A stretch of DNA of 64,000 nucleotides from Nocardioides luti (GTDB taxonomy: Bacteria > Actinomycetota > Actinomycetes > Propionibacteriales > Nocardioidaceae), in contig NZ_JACKXE010000001.1 in assembly GCF_014212315.1 (NCBI RefSeq), positions 1,426,001 to 1,490,000 of the forward strand. Reading direction: 5' to 3'. Below are positions 8,659 to 21,100 of this stretch, piece by piece. Below the pieces are notes generated by a model. It was given only the letters and a program-made list of their open reading frames with translations, was not told the origin of the DNA and ran no database searches. A program made the translations under genes and the position numbers. How positions within the stretch are numbered: the first letter of the stretch is position 1; each line of letters opens with the position of its first letter.

Positions 8659-9356
8659 TCAGCCGCAGCGGTGCGCGTCGGGCAGCGCGGCGGCGTACAC
8701 CTGGTCGGGGCTGTCGGCCTGGCCCTTCTTGGCGGCGTCGCCGACGGCGTACGACAGCGACGTGTCGGTCGGGACCGCCTTGCCGTCCTTGATCGCGAGG
8801 CCGAACTGCGGGTCGATCGACACGTCGTGGTCGTCGAGCCAGGCGGTCAGTGCCTTCTGGCCCTCGGCGGCGGAGGCGGTCGGCTCGGGGTTCTTGGTGC
8901 CCTTCTCCTCGAGCCGCTGGCCGCCGACGGCGGTCAGGACGTCGGTGAGGTACGCCGAGGAGGACTCGATCTCGATGACGGCCTTCTGCTCGTCGGGCGA
9001 GAGGGCCGCGACGGCGCTGCGGAGCTCGGCGACCTTCTGCTCGTACTGCGCGCCGGTGCTGACGCCGTACTCCGCCGCGAGCTGCTTGGCCGCCTCGACG
9101 AGCGTGAGCTGACCGACGACCCCGCTGCGGAGGTAGCCGAGCGGGACGACGTTCTTGGCCTTGGTCAGCTGGTCCTCGATCGCCGAGCAGTAGCTGTCGG
9201 TCAGGCTGTCGACCTCGTCCACGCTCACGGTCGCGTCGCCCACGCGGGCGGCCACACCGGGGTGGAAGTCGGTGCCGGCGACGCCGCACCCCGAGAGCCC
9301 CGAGACGAGCAGGGCGGACCCGGCCACCAGGCCGGCAAGCGATCGACGGGTGGTGC

Positions 9357-9360
<4 letters not shown>
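8659..9360 (-). CDS. SurA N-terminal-like lipoprotein
   Basis: 233 residues. Lipoprotein signal with lipobox LSGC (lipidated Cys25), then VAARVGDATVSVDEVDSLT, the typical start of the SurA/PrsA chaperone N-terminal domain, and a mostly helical body. No peptidyl-prolyl isomerase domain is evident, so a chaperone-like rather than catalytic role on the outer face of the membrane is inferred. The GTG start overlaps the mfd stop by 4 nt, linking it to mfd translation; mazG follows 10 nt later. Confidence 0.85.
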
Positions 9361-12971
<3,611 letters not shown>

Positions 12972-13057
12972 GGGTGGCTCCTGGGGTGGGACGGCACAAC
13001 ACGACAGCCCCCGGCCAGGCTTGGCAGGGGGTGATGGGTCGAGTCTACGGTGGCCCG

Positions 13058-13978
13058 GTGATCCGCCTGCTGCTCGCTCTCGTCTGCGCGACGACCCTCA
13101 GCGGCTGCAGCGCCGACGACGCGGAGCCTCGCGCCGGCGGTGACCCGGGCGCCGGCTCGTCCGCGTCGTCGACGCCCTCCCCCGGCGCCGACCGTCCGAC
13201 CCGCCCCTCCGGCCCCGGCGCCGTCGCCGAGTCCCTGACCCGGGCCGAGCAGGCGATCGCCGACCCGGCCACCGACGACCGGGCGCTGACCGCGGCCGCG
13301 CGCCAGCAGCAGGTGAGCTACCGGACGTGGAGCGACCACCCGGGCTGGGACCGGCGCGTGCTGGCCGCCGTCCCCGCGACGCTGCGGCCGCTCGTGCGCG
13401 ACAACCTGGCGGCGCGCCGTTCGCTGCGCTCGATCTACCCCACCTCCGACGCCGACCTGCCGACCACGCTCCCGGCCTGGCGCATCGACCCGCCCGACCC
13501 GCTGCCCGCCCTGGTCGCGGACTACCGCCTGGCCCAGCGCCGCACCGGCGTCGACTGGCGGCTGCTGGCCGCGATCAACTTCGTCGAGACCGACTTCGGC
13601 CGGATCACCGGCGACTCCGAGGCGGGCGCCCAGGGCCCGATGCAGTTCATCCCCGCCACGTGGGAGTCGTACGGCGCCGGCGGCGACATCCGCGACCCGC
13701 ACGACGCGATCCTGGCGGCCGGCCGGCTGCTCGCGGCCAACGGCTTCGCGGACGACCCGTTCGCGGCGCTGCACCACTACAACAACTCCGACGGCTACGT
13801 CCGCGCCGTCCTCGTGCTCGCCGACATCCTGCGCGAGCACCCGCGCGAGCTGCGCGGCTGGCACGAGTGGCAGATCTACTACCTGACCCACCGCGGGCCG
13901 GTGCTGCTGCCCGAGGGGTACGACGCCGATCGGCCGGTCCCGGTCGACCGCTGGCTCCGCCAGCACCCCGCCAGCTGA
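13058..13978 (+). CDS. Lytic transglycosylase lipoprotein (LpqU-like)
   Basis: 306 residues. GTG start at 13058 gives a short signal with lipobox LSGC (Cys17), followed by a low-complexity Ser/Pro linker. The C-terminal half is an SLT domain: catalytic Glu177 in INFVETDFGR, then GPMQFIPATWESYG and HHYNNSDGYV. Such enzymes cleave peptidoglycan glycan strands to 1,6-anhydro products. Located next to mfd and divergent from it; in M. tuberculosis LpqU lies near the same genes. An upstream in-frame ATG at about 13034 is possible but would spoil the signal peptide. Confidence 0.88.
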   Translation: MIRLLLALVCATTLSGCSADDAEPRAGGDPGAGSSASSTPSPGADRPTRPSGPGAVAESLTRAEQAIADPATDDRALTAAARQQQVSYRTWSDHPGWDRRVLAAVPATLRPLVRDNLAARRSLRSIYPTSDADLPTTLPAWRIDPPDPLPALVADYRLAQRRTGVDWRLLAAINFVETDFGRITGDSEAGAQGPMQFIPATWESYGAGGDIRDPHDAILAAGRLLAANGFADDPFAALHHYNNSDGYVRAVLVLADILREHPRELRGWHEWQIYYLTHRGPVLLPEGYDADRPVPVDRWLRQHPAS

Positions 13979-13983
13979 GCGCG

Positions 13984-14079
13984 TGTGCAGATTCGCCGAC
14001 TCGGCGGGCCCGGTGTCTGCAGACGCGCCGACTCGGCGGTCCCGGCGTCTGCAGACGCGCCGACTCGGCGGGCCCGGTG
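13984..14079. repeat. Three tandem copies of a 32-nt repeat
   Basis: The core TGCAGA recurs at 13986, 14018 and 14050, exact 32-nt period, with consensus CTGCAGACGCGCCGACT then CGGCGG and CCCGG. Each unit contains two small palindromes (CTGCAG and GCCGACTCGGC). It fills the whole gap between two convergent lytic transglycosylase genes, ending at the stop codon of the minus-strand gene. A single related copy is at 35478-35498. Confidence 0.85.
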
Positions 14080-14080
14080 G

Positions 14081-14824
14081 TCAGCCGGCGCGCTGGGCGT
14101 AGGTGACCGCGGCGGCGTGCACGGCGTCGACGTAGGCCTGGTCGTGGTTGTAGGAGAAGATCGCGGCCGCCCAGCCGTCGCCGGTGGTGAGGTCGTGGCC
14201 GTCGGCGCAGAGGTAGCGCGCGGTCGCCGCCGCGGCGTCGTCGAGGTCGAGCGGGCTCGTGCGCCCGTCGCCGTCTCCGTCGGTGGCCCAGGTCGCCCAG
14301 GTGCCGGGGAGGAACTGCATGGGGCCGACGGCGTGCTCCCAGCGCGGGTCGCCGTGCCAGGCCTGCGACCCGGGGGTCGAGCGGATGGCGGCGAACCTCC
14401 GCCCGTCGAGGGCCGGCCCGAGGATCGGGGTCGACGAGCGGCCGCCGGGCCGCAGGGTGCGGCCGCCGAGGGTGCCGTGCTGCGACTCGACCCAGCCGAC
14501 GCCGGCCAGGGTGGTCCACCCGACGTCGCAGCCGCCCGCGTCGGACAGCTGCGCGACGGCGTACGCCCGCAGGGCCGTGGGCGGGATGCCGGTCCTGGTC
14601 GCGGTGCGCGCGAGCCAGTTCGGGTCGACGCGCGGCCGGCCGAGCGGCTGGCCGGGCGCCACCGAGGGGGTGGTGCGGGCGGGCACCGGCGCGGCGACGT
14701 ACGCCGGCAGGTCGCCCGGCACCAGCGGCGGCCGCGCCATCAGCGTCTGCGAGGCGAGGTAGCCGAGCCCGGAGACGGCGACCAGCATGAGCGCCAGCAC
14801 CCCGATGAGGCGAGGTGCCGTCAC
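14081..14824 (-). CDS. Membrane-anchored lytic transglycosylase (SLT fold)
   Basis: 247 residues. N-terminal membrane anchor or uncleaved signal (LIGVLALMLVAVSGLGYLA), Pro/Ala linker, then a lytic transglycosylase domain: putative catalytic Glu in GVGWVESQHG, GPMQFLPGTWATW, and FSYNHDQAYV. The GTG start overlaps the pstB stop by 4 nt, so it is translationally coupled to the end of the pst operon; this is an unusual partner for a phosphate transporter. It is convergent with the other transglycosylase at 13058. Confidence 0.85.
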   Translation of the reverse strand: MTAPRLIGVLALMLVAVSGLGYLASQTLMARPPLVPGDLPAYVAAPVPARTTPSVAPGQPLGRPRVDPNWLARTATRTGIPPTALRAYAVAQLSDAGGCDVGWTTLAGVGWVESQHGTLGGRTLRPGGRSSTPILGPALDGRRFAAIRSTPGSQAWHGDPRWEHAVGPMQFLPGTWATWATDGDGDGRTSPLDLDDAAAATARYLCADGHDLTTGDGWAAAIFSYNHDQAYVDAVHAAAVTYAQRAG

Positions 14825-15714
14825 CCGAAACGACCGTTGACGTAGTCCAGCGTGCGCTGGTCCTGGGGGCTCTGGAACATGGCAGCAGTATCCCCGTGCT
14901 CGACGATCACCCCGGGGGTGCCCTGGGCCGCGAGGAAGAACGCGCACTGCGTGGAGACGCGGGCGGCCTGCTGCATGTTGTGCGTGACGATCACGATCGT
15001 GACCTCGCGGGCCAGCTCGAGCATGGTCTCCTCGATCACCCGGGTGGAGGTCGGGTCGAGGGCGGAGCACGGCTCGTCCATGAGCAGCACCCGGGGCTTG
15101 ATGGCCAGCGAGCGGGCGATGCACAGCCGCTGCTGCTGGCCGCCGGATAGGCCGCCGCCGGGGGCGTCGAGGCGGTCCTTCACCTCGTTCCAGAGGCCGC
15201 CCTTGGTCAGGCAGGACTCGACGAGGTCGTCGCGGGTCGAGCGCGAGGCCTTGGTGCCGGTGAGCCGCAGCCCGGCCAGCACGTTCTCCCGGATCGACAT
15301 GGCCGGGAAGGGGTTGGGCTTCTGGAAGACCATCCCGATCGAGCGACGGGCGTCGATGAGGCGGCGCGACGGGTCGTAGATGTCCTGCCCGTCGAGCAGC
15401 ACCTCGCCCGCGAGCTGCGCCGAGGGCACCAGCTCGTGCATCCGGTTCAGGATGCGGAGGAAGGTCGACTTGCCGCAGCCCGAGGGACCGATCAGCGCGG
15501 TGATCCCCCCGGCGCGCATGGTGAGCGAGACCCGGTCGAGCACCTTGTGGCTGCCGAACCAGGCGGTCAGCTCGCGGGCCTCGATCTCGGCCAGCGGGGC
15601 GGCGCCGTCGGCGAGCGGCGCGGCGGACCAGGCCGGCTCGGCGGTCACGGCAGGCAGGGTCGTGGTGGCGGCCTCGTCGGCGAAGAGGGGCTGGGTGCCG
15701 CGGGGTGCGTCCAT
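14821..15714 (-). CDS. pstB: Phosphate ABC transporter ATP-binding protein PstB
   Basis: 297 residues, with about 40 extra N-terminal residues compared with the usual ~258. Energises phosphate import through PstCA. Walker A GPSGCGKST, Q-loop VFQKPNPFP, ABC signature LSGGQQQRL, Walker B VLLMDEPCSALDP and H-loop VTHNMQQA are all intact. The ATG at 15714 was preferred to an upstream in-frame start because the extra upstream residues look non-coding. Separated by 126 nt from the preceding PstS/Ig gene, the largest gap in the operon, so it could have an internal promoter. Confidence 0.96.
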   Translation of the reverse strand: MDAPRGTQPLFADEAATTTLPAVTAEPAWSAAPLADGAAPLAEIEARELTAWFGSHKVLDRVSLTMRAGGITALIGPSGCGKSTFLRILNRMHELVPSAQLAGEVLLDGQDIYDPSRRLIDARRSIGMVFQKPNPFPAMSIRENVLAGLRLTGTKASRSTRDDLVESCLTKGGLWNEVKDRLDAPGGGLSGGQQQRLCIARSLAIKPRVLLMDEPCSALDPTSTRVIEETMLELAREVTIVIVTHNMQQAARVSTQCAFFLAAQGTPGVIVEHGDTAAMFQSPQDQRTLDYVNGRFG

Positions 15715-15817
15715 GGTGGTGGTGTCCGTCTCGGTGCTCGGTGGGGCGGGAACAGGGGCGGTGCGCGTGCAGGTGCCGGGCCGGGCGGCCGCCCCGGGAG
15801 GGCGACCACCCGGCACG

Positions 15818-15836
15818 GGTGGTGCGGTGGTGCGGT
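15818..15836. repeat. 19-nt direct repeat, left copy
   Basis: GGTGGTGCGGTGGTGCGGT lies 5 nt past the stop of the PstS/Ig-domain gene. An identical copy at 17414-17432 lies upstream of the same gene, so the two bracket it. Confidence 0.8.
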
Positions 15837-15840
15837 GGCG

Positions 15841-17376
15841 CTACTTCTGCTTGATCGTGAAGCTCTTCGACGAGCCGGCGGCCACGGCGTTGCCGGCCCA
15901 GACGGCCTTGAGCTTGTTCTTGCCCTTGGTGAGCTTGGCGAGCTTGATCTTCACGACGCCGTTGGACAGCGTGCCCTTGCCGACCGTCTTGGTGCCCTTG
16001 AGCACCTTGACGACGCCGGTGGCCTTGTCGGAGACGCCCGCGAGGGTGACGGTGACCTTGCCGGTCGCCCGCTTGCCCTTCTTGACCGTCGCGGGGAAGG
16101 ACTCCGTGATCGACGAGGAGGTCGTGACGAGGACCGAGTCGCTGGCCTGCGACGGGTCGAAGCCGGCCGCCGGGCGGAAGATCGCGGTGTAGTCGTGCGT
16201 GCCGGGCTCCGCCGGGGCGTCGTACGTCGCCTGACCGGAGACCAGCGGGACGCCGGACGTCAGCAGGGTCTCGCCCTGGTAGAAGTCGAAGGTCCCCTGC
16301 GGGGAGGTCGAGCCGCTGACCGCCGCGACCAGGTGCGCGACCCGCGCCCGGGGGCTGGTGGCGTCCAGCGTCGAGGTGGTCACGACCTGCTGGTTGAGAG
16401 CGAAGTTGCCGGTCGGCGTCTGGGTCGCGGCGCCGCAGGCGCCCCCGTTGGCGGGCGTGGCGAGCTGCTTGAAGCCGGCCTGCTCGATGAGCGGACGGGC
16501 CGCCGTCGAGCAGACGAAGCCGTTCTCGGCGAAGGCGGCCTGGACGGCCGCGTTGCCGACGTCCGTGCCGCGCACGACGTTGTAGAGGGCGCGGTTCGCC
16601 CGGAAGCCGTCCTCGATGCGCAGCGTGGTGCCCAGCAGCCCGGCGCGGCCCACCGAGAACGGTGCGACGGCGTCGGGGTTGCTCTTGATCGTGCTGTCGT
16701 CGTGCTCCTGGACCTCGGTGACCGCGGCGCCGAGCGCCACGTCGGCGCCGCCGTTGGCGGCCTTGAGCTGCGCCACGAAGAAGCTGCGCGTGCCCGAGCC
16801 GGCCTGCGGGATCTTCGGGGCGATGACGCCGTCCTGGCCGCCGACCTGGCTCCAGTTGGTGATGTTGCCCTTGTAGATGTCGACGATCTGGCCGGCGGTG
16901 AGGCTGACCGGCGCGTGCGAGGGGACGCTGTTGGAGACGGCCATCGCGAGGGTGTCGAGCGCGAAGGGGAAGGTCTGGAGGCCGGCCTGCGTCTCCGCGG
17001 TGCTGAGCGCCGAGGAGGAGCGGGCGAAGTCGACGTCAGGGTTGTTGGCCGAGCCGTACAGCAGGGCCTTGCCGGCACCGGAGCCGTTCGGGCGGTTGAT
17101 GGCCCCGCTCGGCAGGGTGATGGTGCCGCCGCCGGTCGCGGCGAAGCTGGCGAGCTTGGCGGTGGGCGCCGGCGACTGGGCGTTGAAGGCGTCGGCGAGC
17201 AGCTTGAGGGCGTGCTGGCTGGTGTCCGAGCCGACGCCGATCAGGTCGCCGGCGACGGGCGTGAAGGTCGTGTCGTCGACGTCGGTGGCGGCCAGGGCCG
17301 GGGCGGCGGAGAGGGCGAGCGCCGAGCCGGCGACGGCTGCCGCGACGAGGCCCGACAGGGTCTTTCGTACGAACAT
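15841..17376 (-). CDS. PstS-like phosphate-binding protein with C-terminal Ig-like domains
   Basis: 511 residues, secreted. Clear Sec signal peptide (about 1-29, ending in AAPALA). Residues ~40-350 are a PstS-type periplasmic-binding fold: LIGVGSDTS, FARSSSALS, the hinge-like LTAGQIVDIYKGNITNWSQV and the phosphate-loop QAGSGTRSFF. The C-terminal ~150 residues form two Ig-like (Big_3_5-type) domains rich in Lys and Val. No lipobox, sorting signal or membrane helix, so it is probably released or held by cell-wall contacts. ATG with AGGAG 9 nt upstream. Bracketed by 19-nt direct repeats. Confidence 0.88.
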   Translation of the reverse strand: MFVRKTLSGLVAAAVAGSALALSAAPALAATDVDDTTFTPVAGDLIGVGSDTSQHALKLLADAFNAQSPAPTAKLASFAATGGGTITLPSGAINRPNGSGAGKALLYGSANNPDVDFARSSSALSTAETQAGLQTFPFALDTLAMAVSNSVPSHAPVSLTAGQIVDIYKGNITNWSQVGGQDGVIAPKIPQAGSGTRSFFVAQLKAANGGADVALGAAVTEVQEHDDSTIKSNPDAVAPFSVGRAGLLGTTLRIEDGFRANRALYNVVRGTDVGNAAVQAAFAENGFVCSTAARPLIEQAGFKQLATPANGGACGAATQTPTGNFALNQQVVTTSTLDATSPRARVAHLVAAVSGSTSPQGTFDFYQGETLLTSGVPLVSGQATYDAPAEPGTHDYTAIFRPAAGFDPSQASDSVLVTTSSSITESFPATVKKGKRATGKVTVTLAGVSDKATGVVKVLKGTKTVGKGTLSNGVVKIKLAKLTKGKNKLKAVWAGNAVAAGSSKSFTIKQK

Positions 17377-17413
17377 CTGCGTGTGCTCCTGAGGTTGGGT
17401 AGCGCTGACATGA

Positions 17414-17432
17414 GGTGGTGCGGTGGTGCGGT
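17414..17432. repeat. 19-nt direct repeat, right copy
   Basis: Identical to 15818-15836. Lies in the 98-nt gap between the sortase-fold gene and the PstS/Ig gene. Confidence 0.8.
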
Positions 17433-17474
17433 CGTGAGGTGGAGACGTGGAGCGGTCGAGGGATCGGACCGGGG

Positions 17475-18488
17475 TCAGATCAGGTTGGGCAGGAGGCGCA
17501 TCACCACGTCGGTGGTGGCCCAGGACAACGCCAGCGCCAGCGGGCTCGCGACCACCCAGACCAGGGCGGTCGACCAGCGTTGTCGTGCGGCGATGACCCC
17601 GAGCGTCAGCGCCAGGAGGAGGGCCAGGCAGAGCGTGAGGAGCGGGATCGCACCCCGGTCCGCGGCCATCGCCTTCTCCGTCTCGGGCACCGCGGTCGGT
17701 CGACCGGGCGGTGCGGGGAACGCCTTCTTCGCGTCGGCGTCCACGTAGACCGCCGACTCCGGGGCCAGGGCGGCGAGCCGCCCCGTCCCCTCGGCGGTGA
17801 CGAGCGTGAGCCGGGCGGCGCCGGCCTTCGGCGGGGTCGGCAGCGGGTCGCCCGCGCGCCGGATCCCGCTCACGACGAACTTCTTGGTGCCCTGCGCCAT
17901 CACGACCTGGATCGCGTCGCCGACGCGCAGCTCGGGCAGGTGGCCGAAGGGACCGCCGTACGTCGACGCGCGGCCGTAGACCACCGAGGTGCCCTCCTGG
18001 CCGGGCAGCACGGTGTCGCGGCGGTGCCCGGGCCCGGCCAGGGTGTCGCCGGAGGCCGTGCCCTCGACGACGACCTGCTGCAGCCCGAGGTGCGGGATCG
18101 AGAGCAGCGCCACGGGGTCGCCCACCGGCACGATCGGCCCGATCGGCGCGGTCGCGCTGGCGAGGTCGGTGCGGAAGCGGCCGTAGAGCAGGTCCTGCTC
18201 CCGGTGCTGGGACACGACGCCGAGGACGAGCATCTGCGCGGTGGTCCAGAGGCAGACGATCGCCACCATGGTCGCGACCGACGAGACCAGGACGGAGGTG
18301 CGCTCGGCGGCCCCGGGCGGTCCGGCCGCGGGCGCACGGCGCGGGAGCCGGGCGCGTCCGACCGTGGTGCGGACCCGGGTGAGCCGGCGGGCGGCGGCGA
18401 CGCGGGCGCGGGCTCCTGCTGCCGGGACCCCGCCGCCGCTGCGTCGCACGGTCACGGTCTTCTCCTCGGGGCTGAGCACGGTCGTCAC
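17475..18488 (-). CDS. Sortase-fold membrane protein lacking the catalytic His and Cys (pst locus)
   Basis: 337 residues. Cytoplasmic basic N-terminus (~1-65), a membrane helix (VATMVAIVCLWTTAQMLVLG), an extracellular sortase-like domain (about 100-265) and two further C-terminal helices. The domain has class E sortase wording: LLSIPHLGLQQVVVEGTAS, GPGHRRDTVLPGQEG and TYGGPF. Where active enzymes have GHR before TYG, this protein has YGRAS, and where they have TLVTC or TLTTC it has TLVTAEG, so both catalytic His and Cys appear lost (visual alignment). A structural or binding role is inferred. GTG start overlaps the upstream PstS-like gene by 4 nt. Confidence 0.75.
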   Translation of the reverse strand: MTTVLSPEEKTVTVRRSGGGVPAAGARARVAAARRLTRVRTTVGRARLPRRAPAAGPPGAAERTSVLVSSVATMVAIVCLWTTAQMLVLGVVSQHREQDLLYGRFRTDLASATAPIGPIVPVGDPVALLSIPHLGLQQVVVEGTASGDTLAGPGHRRDTVLPGQEGTSVVYGRASTYGGPFGHLPELRVGDAIQVVMAQGTKKFVVSGIRRAGDPLPTPPKAGAARLTLVTAEGTGRLAALAPESAVYVDADAKKAFPAPPGRPTAVPETEKAMAADRGAIPLLTLCLALLLALTLGVIAARQRWSTALVWVVASPLALALSWATTDVVMRLLPNLI

Positions 18489-21100
18489 GGCGTGCTCCGC
18501 GGGGGGCGCACGAAGAAGCGAAGGCCGCCACCGACGGCGAGCGCGACCAGCCCGAAGATCAGCAGCGTCGGCAGGAACCCACCGGCCAGGCCCGAGCTGA
18601 CCGGCTGCGTGGCCGGCATGGTGACGGCCTCGGCCGGGGCGGTGGGCGCCGCGGAGGGGGGCTTCGTGGGCTTCGACGCCGGGGCGTCACCGCCCGGCGG
18701 GGACGACACGGCGGGCGGGCCGACGGGACCGGTGGACCCGCCGGGCGCGCCGCCCGGCCCGGAGGGCGGACCGGAGCCGGGACCTGCCGGGGCGGGCGTC
18801 TGCTTCTCGATCGCGGTCGCCACGGCCAGGGCCGAGGCGTGCAGCTTCTGGGTGACCCCGCTGCTCCGGATCGGCAGGAAGCCGCCGGGCAGCTCGCCGT
18901 TCCCGCTGCCGGGGCGCTGGCCCTCGGAGGTGGAGACCCGGACGAACTGCGCGACCTTCGCGGCGTCGGCGGCGTCGAGGTTCCGCAGCCGGGCGGCGGT
19001 GTAGACGACCATCGTGCCCGGGTAGGCCGCGCCGGAGGACCGCACGGCGCCCTGGTCGAGGGTGAAGGGCTGCAGCGGCTCGTCCTGCTTCGCCAGGCCG
19101 ACGGCCGCCCCCAGCGAGCGGTCCGTCGGGGCGACGTACGTCCCCGGCTTCGTCTCGAGGGCGGCGGAGCGCAGCCCGTAGCGGTCGGCGTCCCCGAGGC
19201 TGACGACACCGAGCATGAAGCGGGCGCCGAAGGACTGCCGGTCGATCCGGCCGAGCTTGTAGAGCTGCGTCGACTGGTCGAACTCGCACCGGGTCTGCAC
19301 GTTCGGCCACGAGTCGAGCAGCGCCTCGGCGATCTTGCGCATGGTGGTCACCGGCGCCGCGAGCTGGCTGAAGTAGACGGCCGGGTTCTTCTGGCGGCAG
19401 GTGTTCTCGGTCTCGGGGATGTAGGAGTCGAGCAGCGGCCACTCGGCGGTGGGCACCGCGATGTCGCGGTACTCCGGGTTCACCTTCATGCCCCACGGGT
19501 CGGCCTTGCCGTGCAGGAACGCCATCGCGTCCTTGTCGTGGGCGATGTAGTCCGTGAGCTGCTCGATCACGTCCGAGGAGTTCGACAGCGACAGCAACGT
19601 CGCGCCGGCCTCCTGGGCGTTGCTGCTGAGGCCCGGGTTGAGCTGCTGGAACTCGGGGTCGCTCATGATCGCCAGCGGGTTGCCGCCGATCCCGGGGTGC
19701 CCGCGACCGAGGTCGGAGCCCAGGTAGCTCTCGGTCATCAGCTTGGCGATCAGCCGCGCGTTGAGCCGCAGCCGGGTGAACTCACCGGCGTTGTCGGGCC
19801 GGTCGATGACGTAGCCGATCGAGAAGCCGGTCACCGCGGTCGGCGCGTAGCCGACCGGGTCGGTCCCCCGCTGCTCGTGCTCCGAGGACACCTCGGCCGC
19901 GGCCCCGCCGCCGCTCTCCATGAGGTTCCAGCCGGCCTCGTCGGACATCTGGTTGAGCTGGAACTTGAAGCGCCCGTCGTTGAGGCAGTACGCCGGCGAC
20001 CACTGCAGCGCGGCCTGGGCGAGCAGCTCGGAGCCGTAGAAGCCCGTCGGCGGCCGCGGGTCGAGGATGTCGCAGGCGTCCGGCGGCAGGCCGAAGGTGA
20101 TCGGGATCGAGAAGCGGTTCTCCCAGTTGGAGGCCGACCACCACAGCGCCGGGGAGACCGCGGCGTCCACGCCGTCGTTGGCGAAGTTGCTGGAGCCCGG
20201 GGTGAAGCGGCCGCCCTTGCGGCACGCGAGGTCGGCGTTCGTGGGCGGCGTCGACGGGGCGTCGCAGCTGAGCCCGTTGATCGGGATCACCACGACCGAG
20301 CAGGCGACGGTGTGTGAGCAGCCGAGCGACTCGTTCTCGACGTCGCTGCGGACCTCGAACTGCGCCGAGCCGGCGCCGTTCTCGTCGCTGAAGGCGGCGA
20401 GCTCGGCGGGCGGGAAGGCCGCGCCGACGGCCGCCTCGGGCGGCATGTTCTGGGCGTCGCAGGCCGGGAAGACCGTGCCCTTGGCGGCGACGAACGGCGT
20501 CAGCCGGGTGGCGTACGGCGCGATGTCGGCCGTCGGGCACTGCTCCGCGGACGGGAACGGGTCCGCGCCCGAGACCCGCTCCTTGTCGGCCGGGGCCGCC
20601 TCGAGGTCGTGGGTCCAGACCGCGTCGCCCTCGGACCGGGTGATCTGCGAGCGCTGGGCGACCGACGCCGTCCAGCACGTCTGCGGCGAGAGCTGCTTGG
20701 CCTTCGGCAGCGACGGGTCGTCGGTGCCGCGGCACTGGAGGATGACGACGGGGTACTCCTGCAGCAGCCCGTTCTCGCCGTACGGGTTGCTCGCCCGGCC
20801 GGCGCTGGGCTGCGCGCCGGTCCAGCTGACCTGGATCCGCTGCCGGCCGCGCAGGTTCTGCGTCTGGTCGGCGGTCACCGTGACCTGGTGGCTCGGGAAG
20901 GAGTACGTCGACCCGTCGGCGTTGGTGAGCACGCGGGTGAGGGTCTTGGTCGCGCGGTAGCCGTCCTGGCCGGCGCGGGCCGCCGGGGCGCTCGAGGCCG
21001 TGGACGCTGTCGACGAGGTGGCGGGCACCCAGGCGAGGACACCGGCCGCGACGACCGCCAGCAGGGCCGCGACGAGCGGGCGCCGGGTCGGGGCCCTCAT
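18485..21100 (-). CDS. Large PstS-like membrane-tethered extracellular protein
   Basis: 871 residues. Signal-like N-terminus (LVAALLAVVAAGVLAWVPA), a long extracellular part with about ten cysteines, a Pro/Gly-rich linker (~770-830), then one C-terminal transmembrane helix (LLIFGLVALAVGGGLRFFV) and a short basic tail. The middle carries a stretch aligning by eye with PstS (AVTGFSIGYVIDRPD, then LNARLIAKLMTESY and LNPG, compare ETLAKIFTNQITSW in the next gene), so a diverged phosphate-binding fold with large insertions is likely. Its ATG overlaps the stop of the anchored PstS by 4 nt and its stop overlaps the sortase-fold gene, showing a tight unit. Specific function unknown. Confidence 0.7.
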   Translation of the reverse strand: MRAPTRRPLVAALLAVVAAGVLAWVPATSSTASTASSAPAARAGQDGYRATKTLTRVLTNADGSTYSFPSHQVTVTADQTQNLRGRQRIQVSWTGAQPSAGRASNPYGENGLLQEYPVVILQCRGTDDPSLPKAKQLSPQTCWTASVAQRSQITRSEGDAVWTHDLEAAPADKERVSGADPFPSAEQCPTADIAPYATRLTPFVAAKGTVFPACDAQNMPPEAAVGAAFPPAELAAFSDENGAGSAQFEVRSDVENESLGCSHTVACSVVVIPINGLSCDAPSTPPTNADLACRKGGRFTPGSSNFANDGVDAAVSPALWWSASNWENRFSIPITFGLPPDACDILDPRPPTGFYGSELLAQAALQWSPAYCLNDGRFKFQLNQMSDEAGWNLMESGGGAAAEVSSEHEQRGTDPVGYAPTAVTGFSIGYVIDRPDNAGEFTRLRLNARLIAKLMTESYLGSDLGRGHPGIGGNPLAIMSDPEFQQLNPGLSSNAQEAGATLLSLSNSSDVIEQLTDYIAHDKDAMAFLHGKADPWGMKVNPEYRDIAVPTAEWPLLDSYIPETENTCRQKNPAVYFSQLAAPVTTMRKIAEALLDSWPNVQTRCEFDQSTQLYKLGRIDRQSFGARFMLGVVSLGDADRYGLRSAALETKPGTYVAPTDRSLGAAVGLAKQDEPLQPFTLDQGAVRSSGAAYPGTMVVYTAARLRNLDAADAAKVAQFVRVSTSEGQRPGSGNGELPGGFLPIRSSGVTQKLHASALAVATAIEKQTPAPAGPGSGPPSGPGGAPGGSTGPVGPPAVSSPPGGDAPASKPTKPPSAAPTAPAEAVTMPATQPVSSGLAGGFLPTLLIFGLVALAVGGGLRFFVRPPRSTP

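Noticed and set aside
13984..14079. Tandem repeats as a CRISPR array
   Set aside because: Contiguous 32-nt copies, no spacers.
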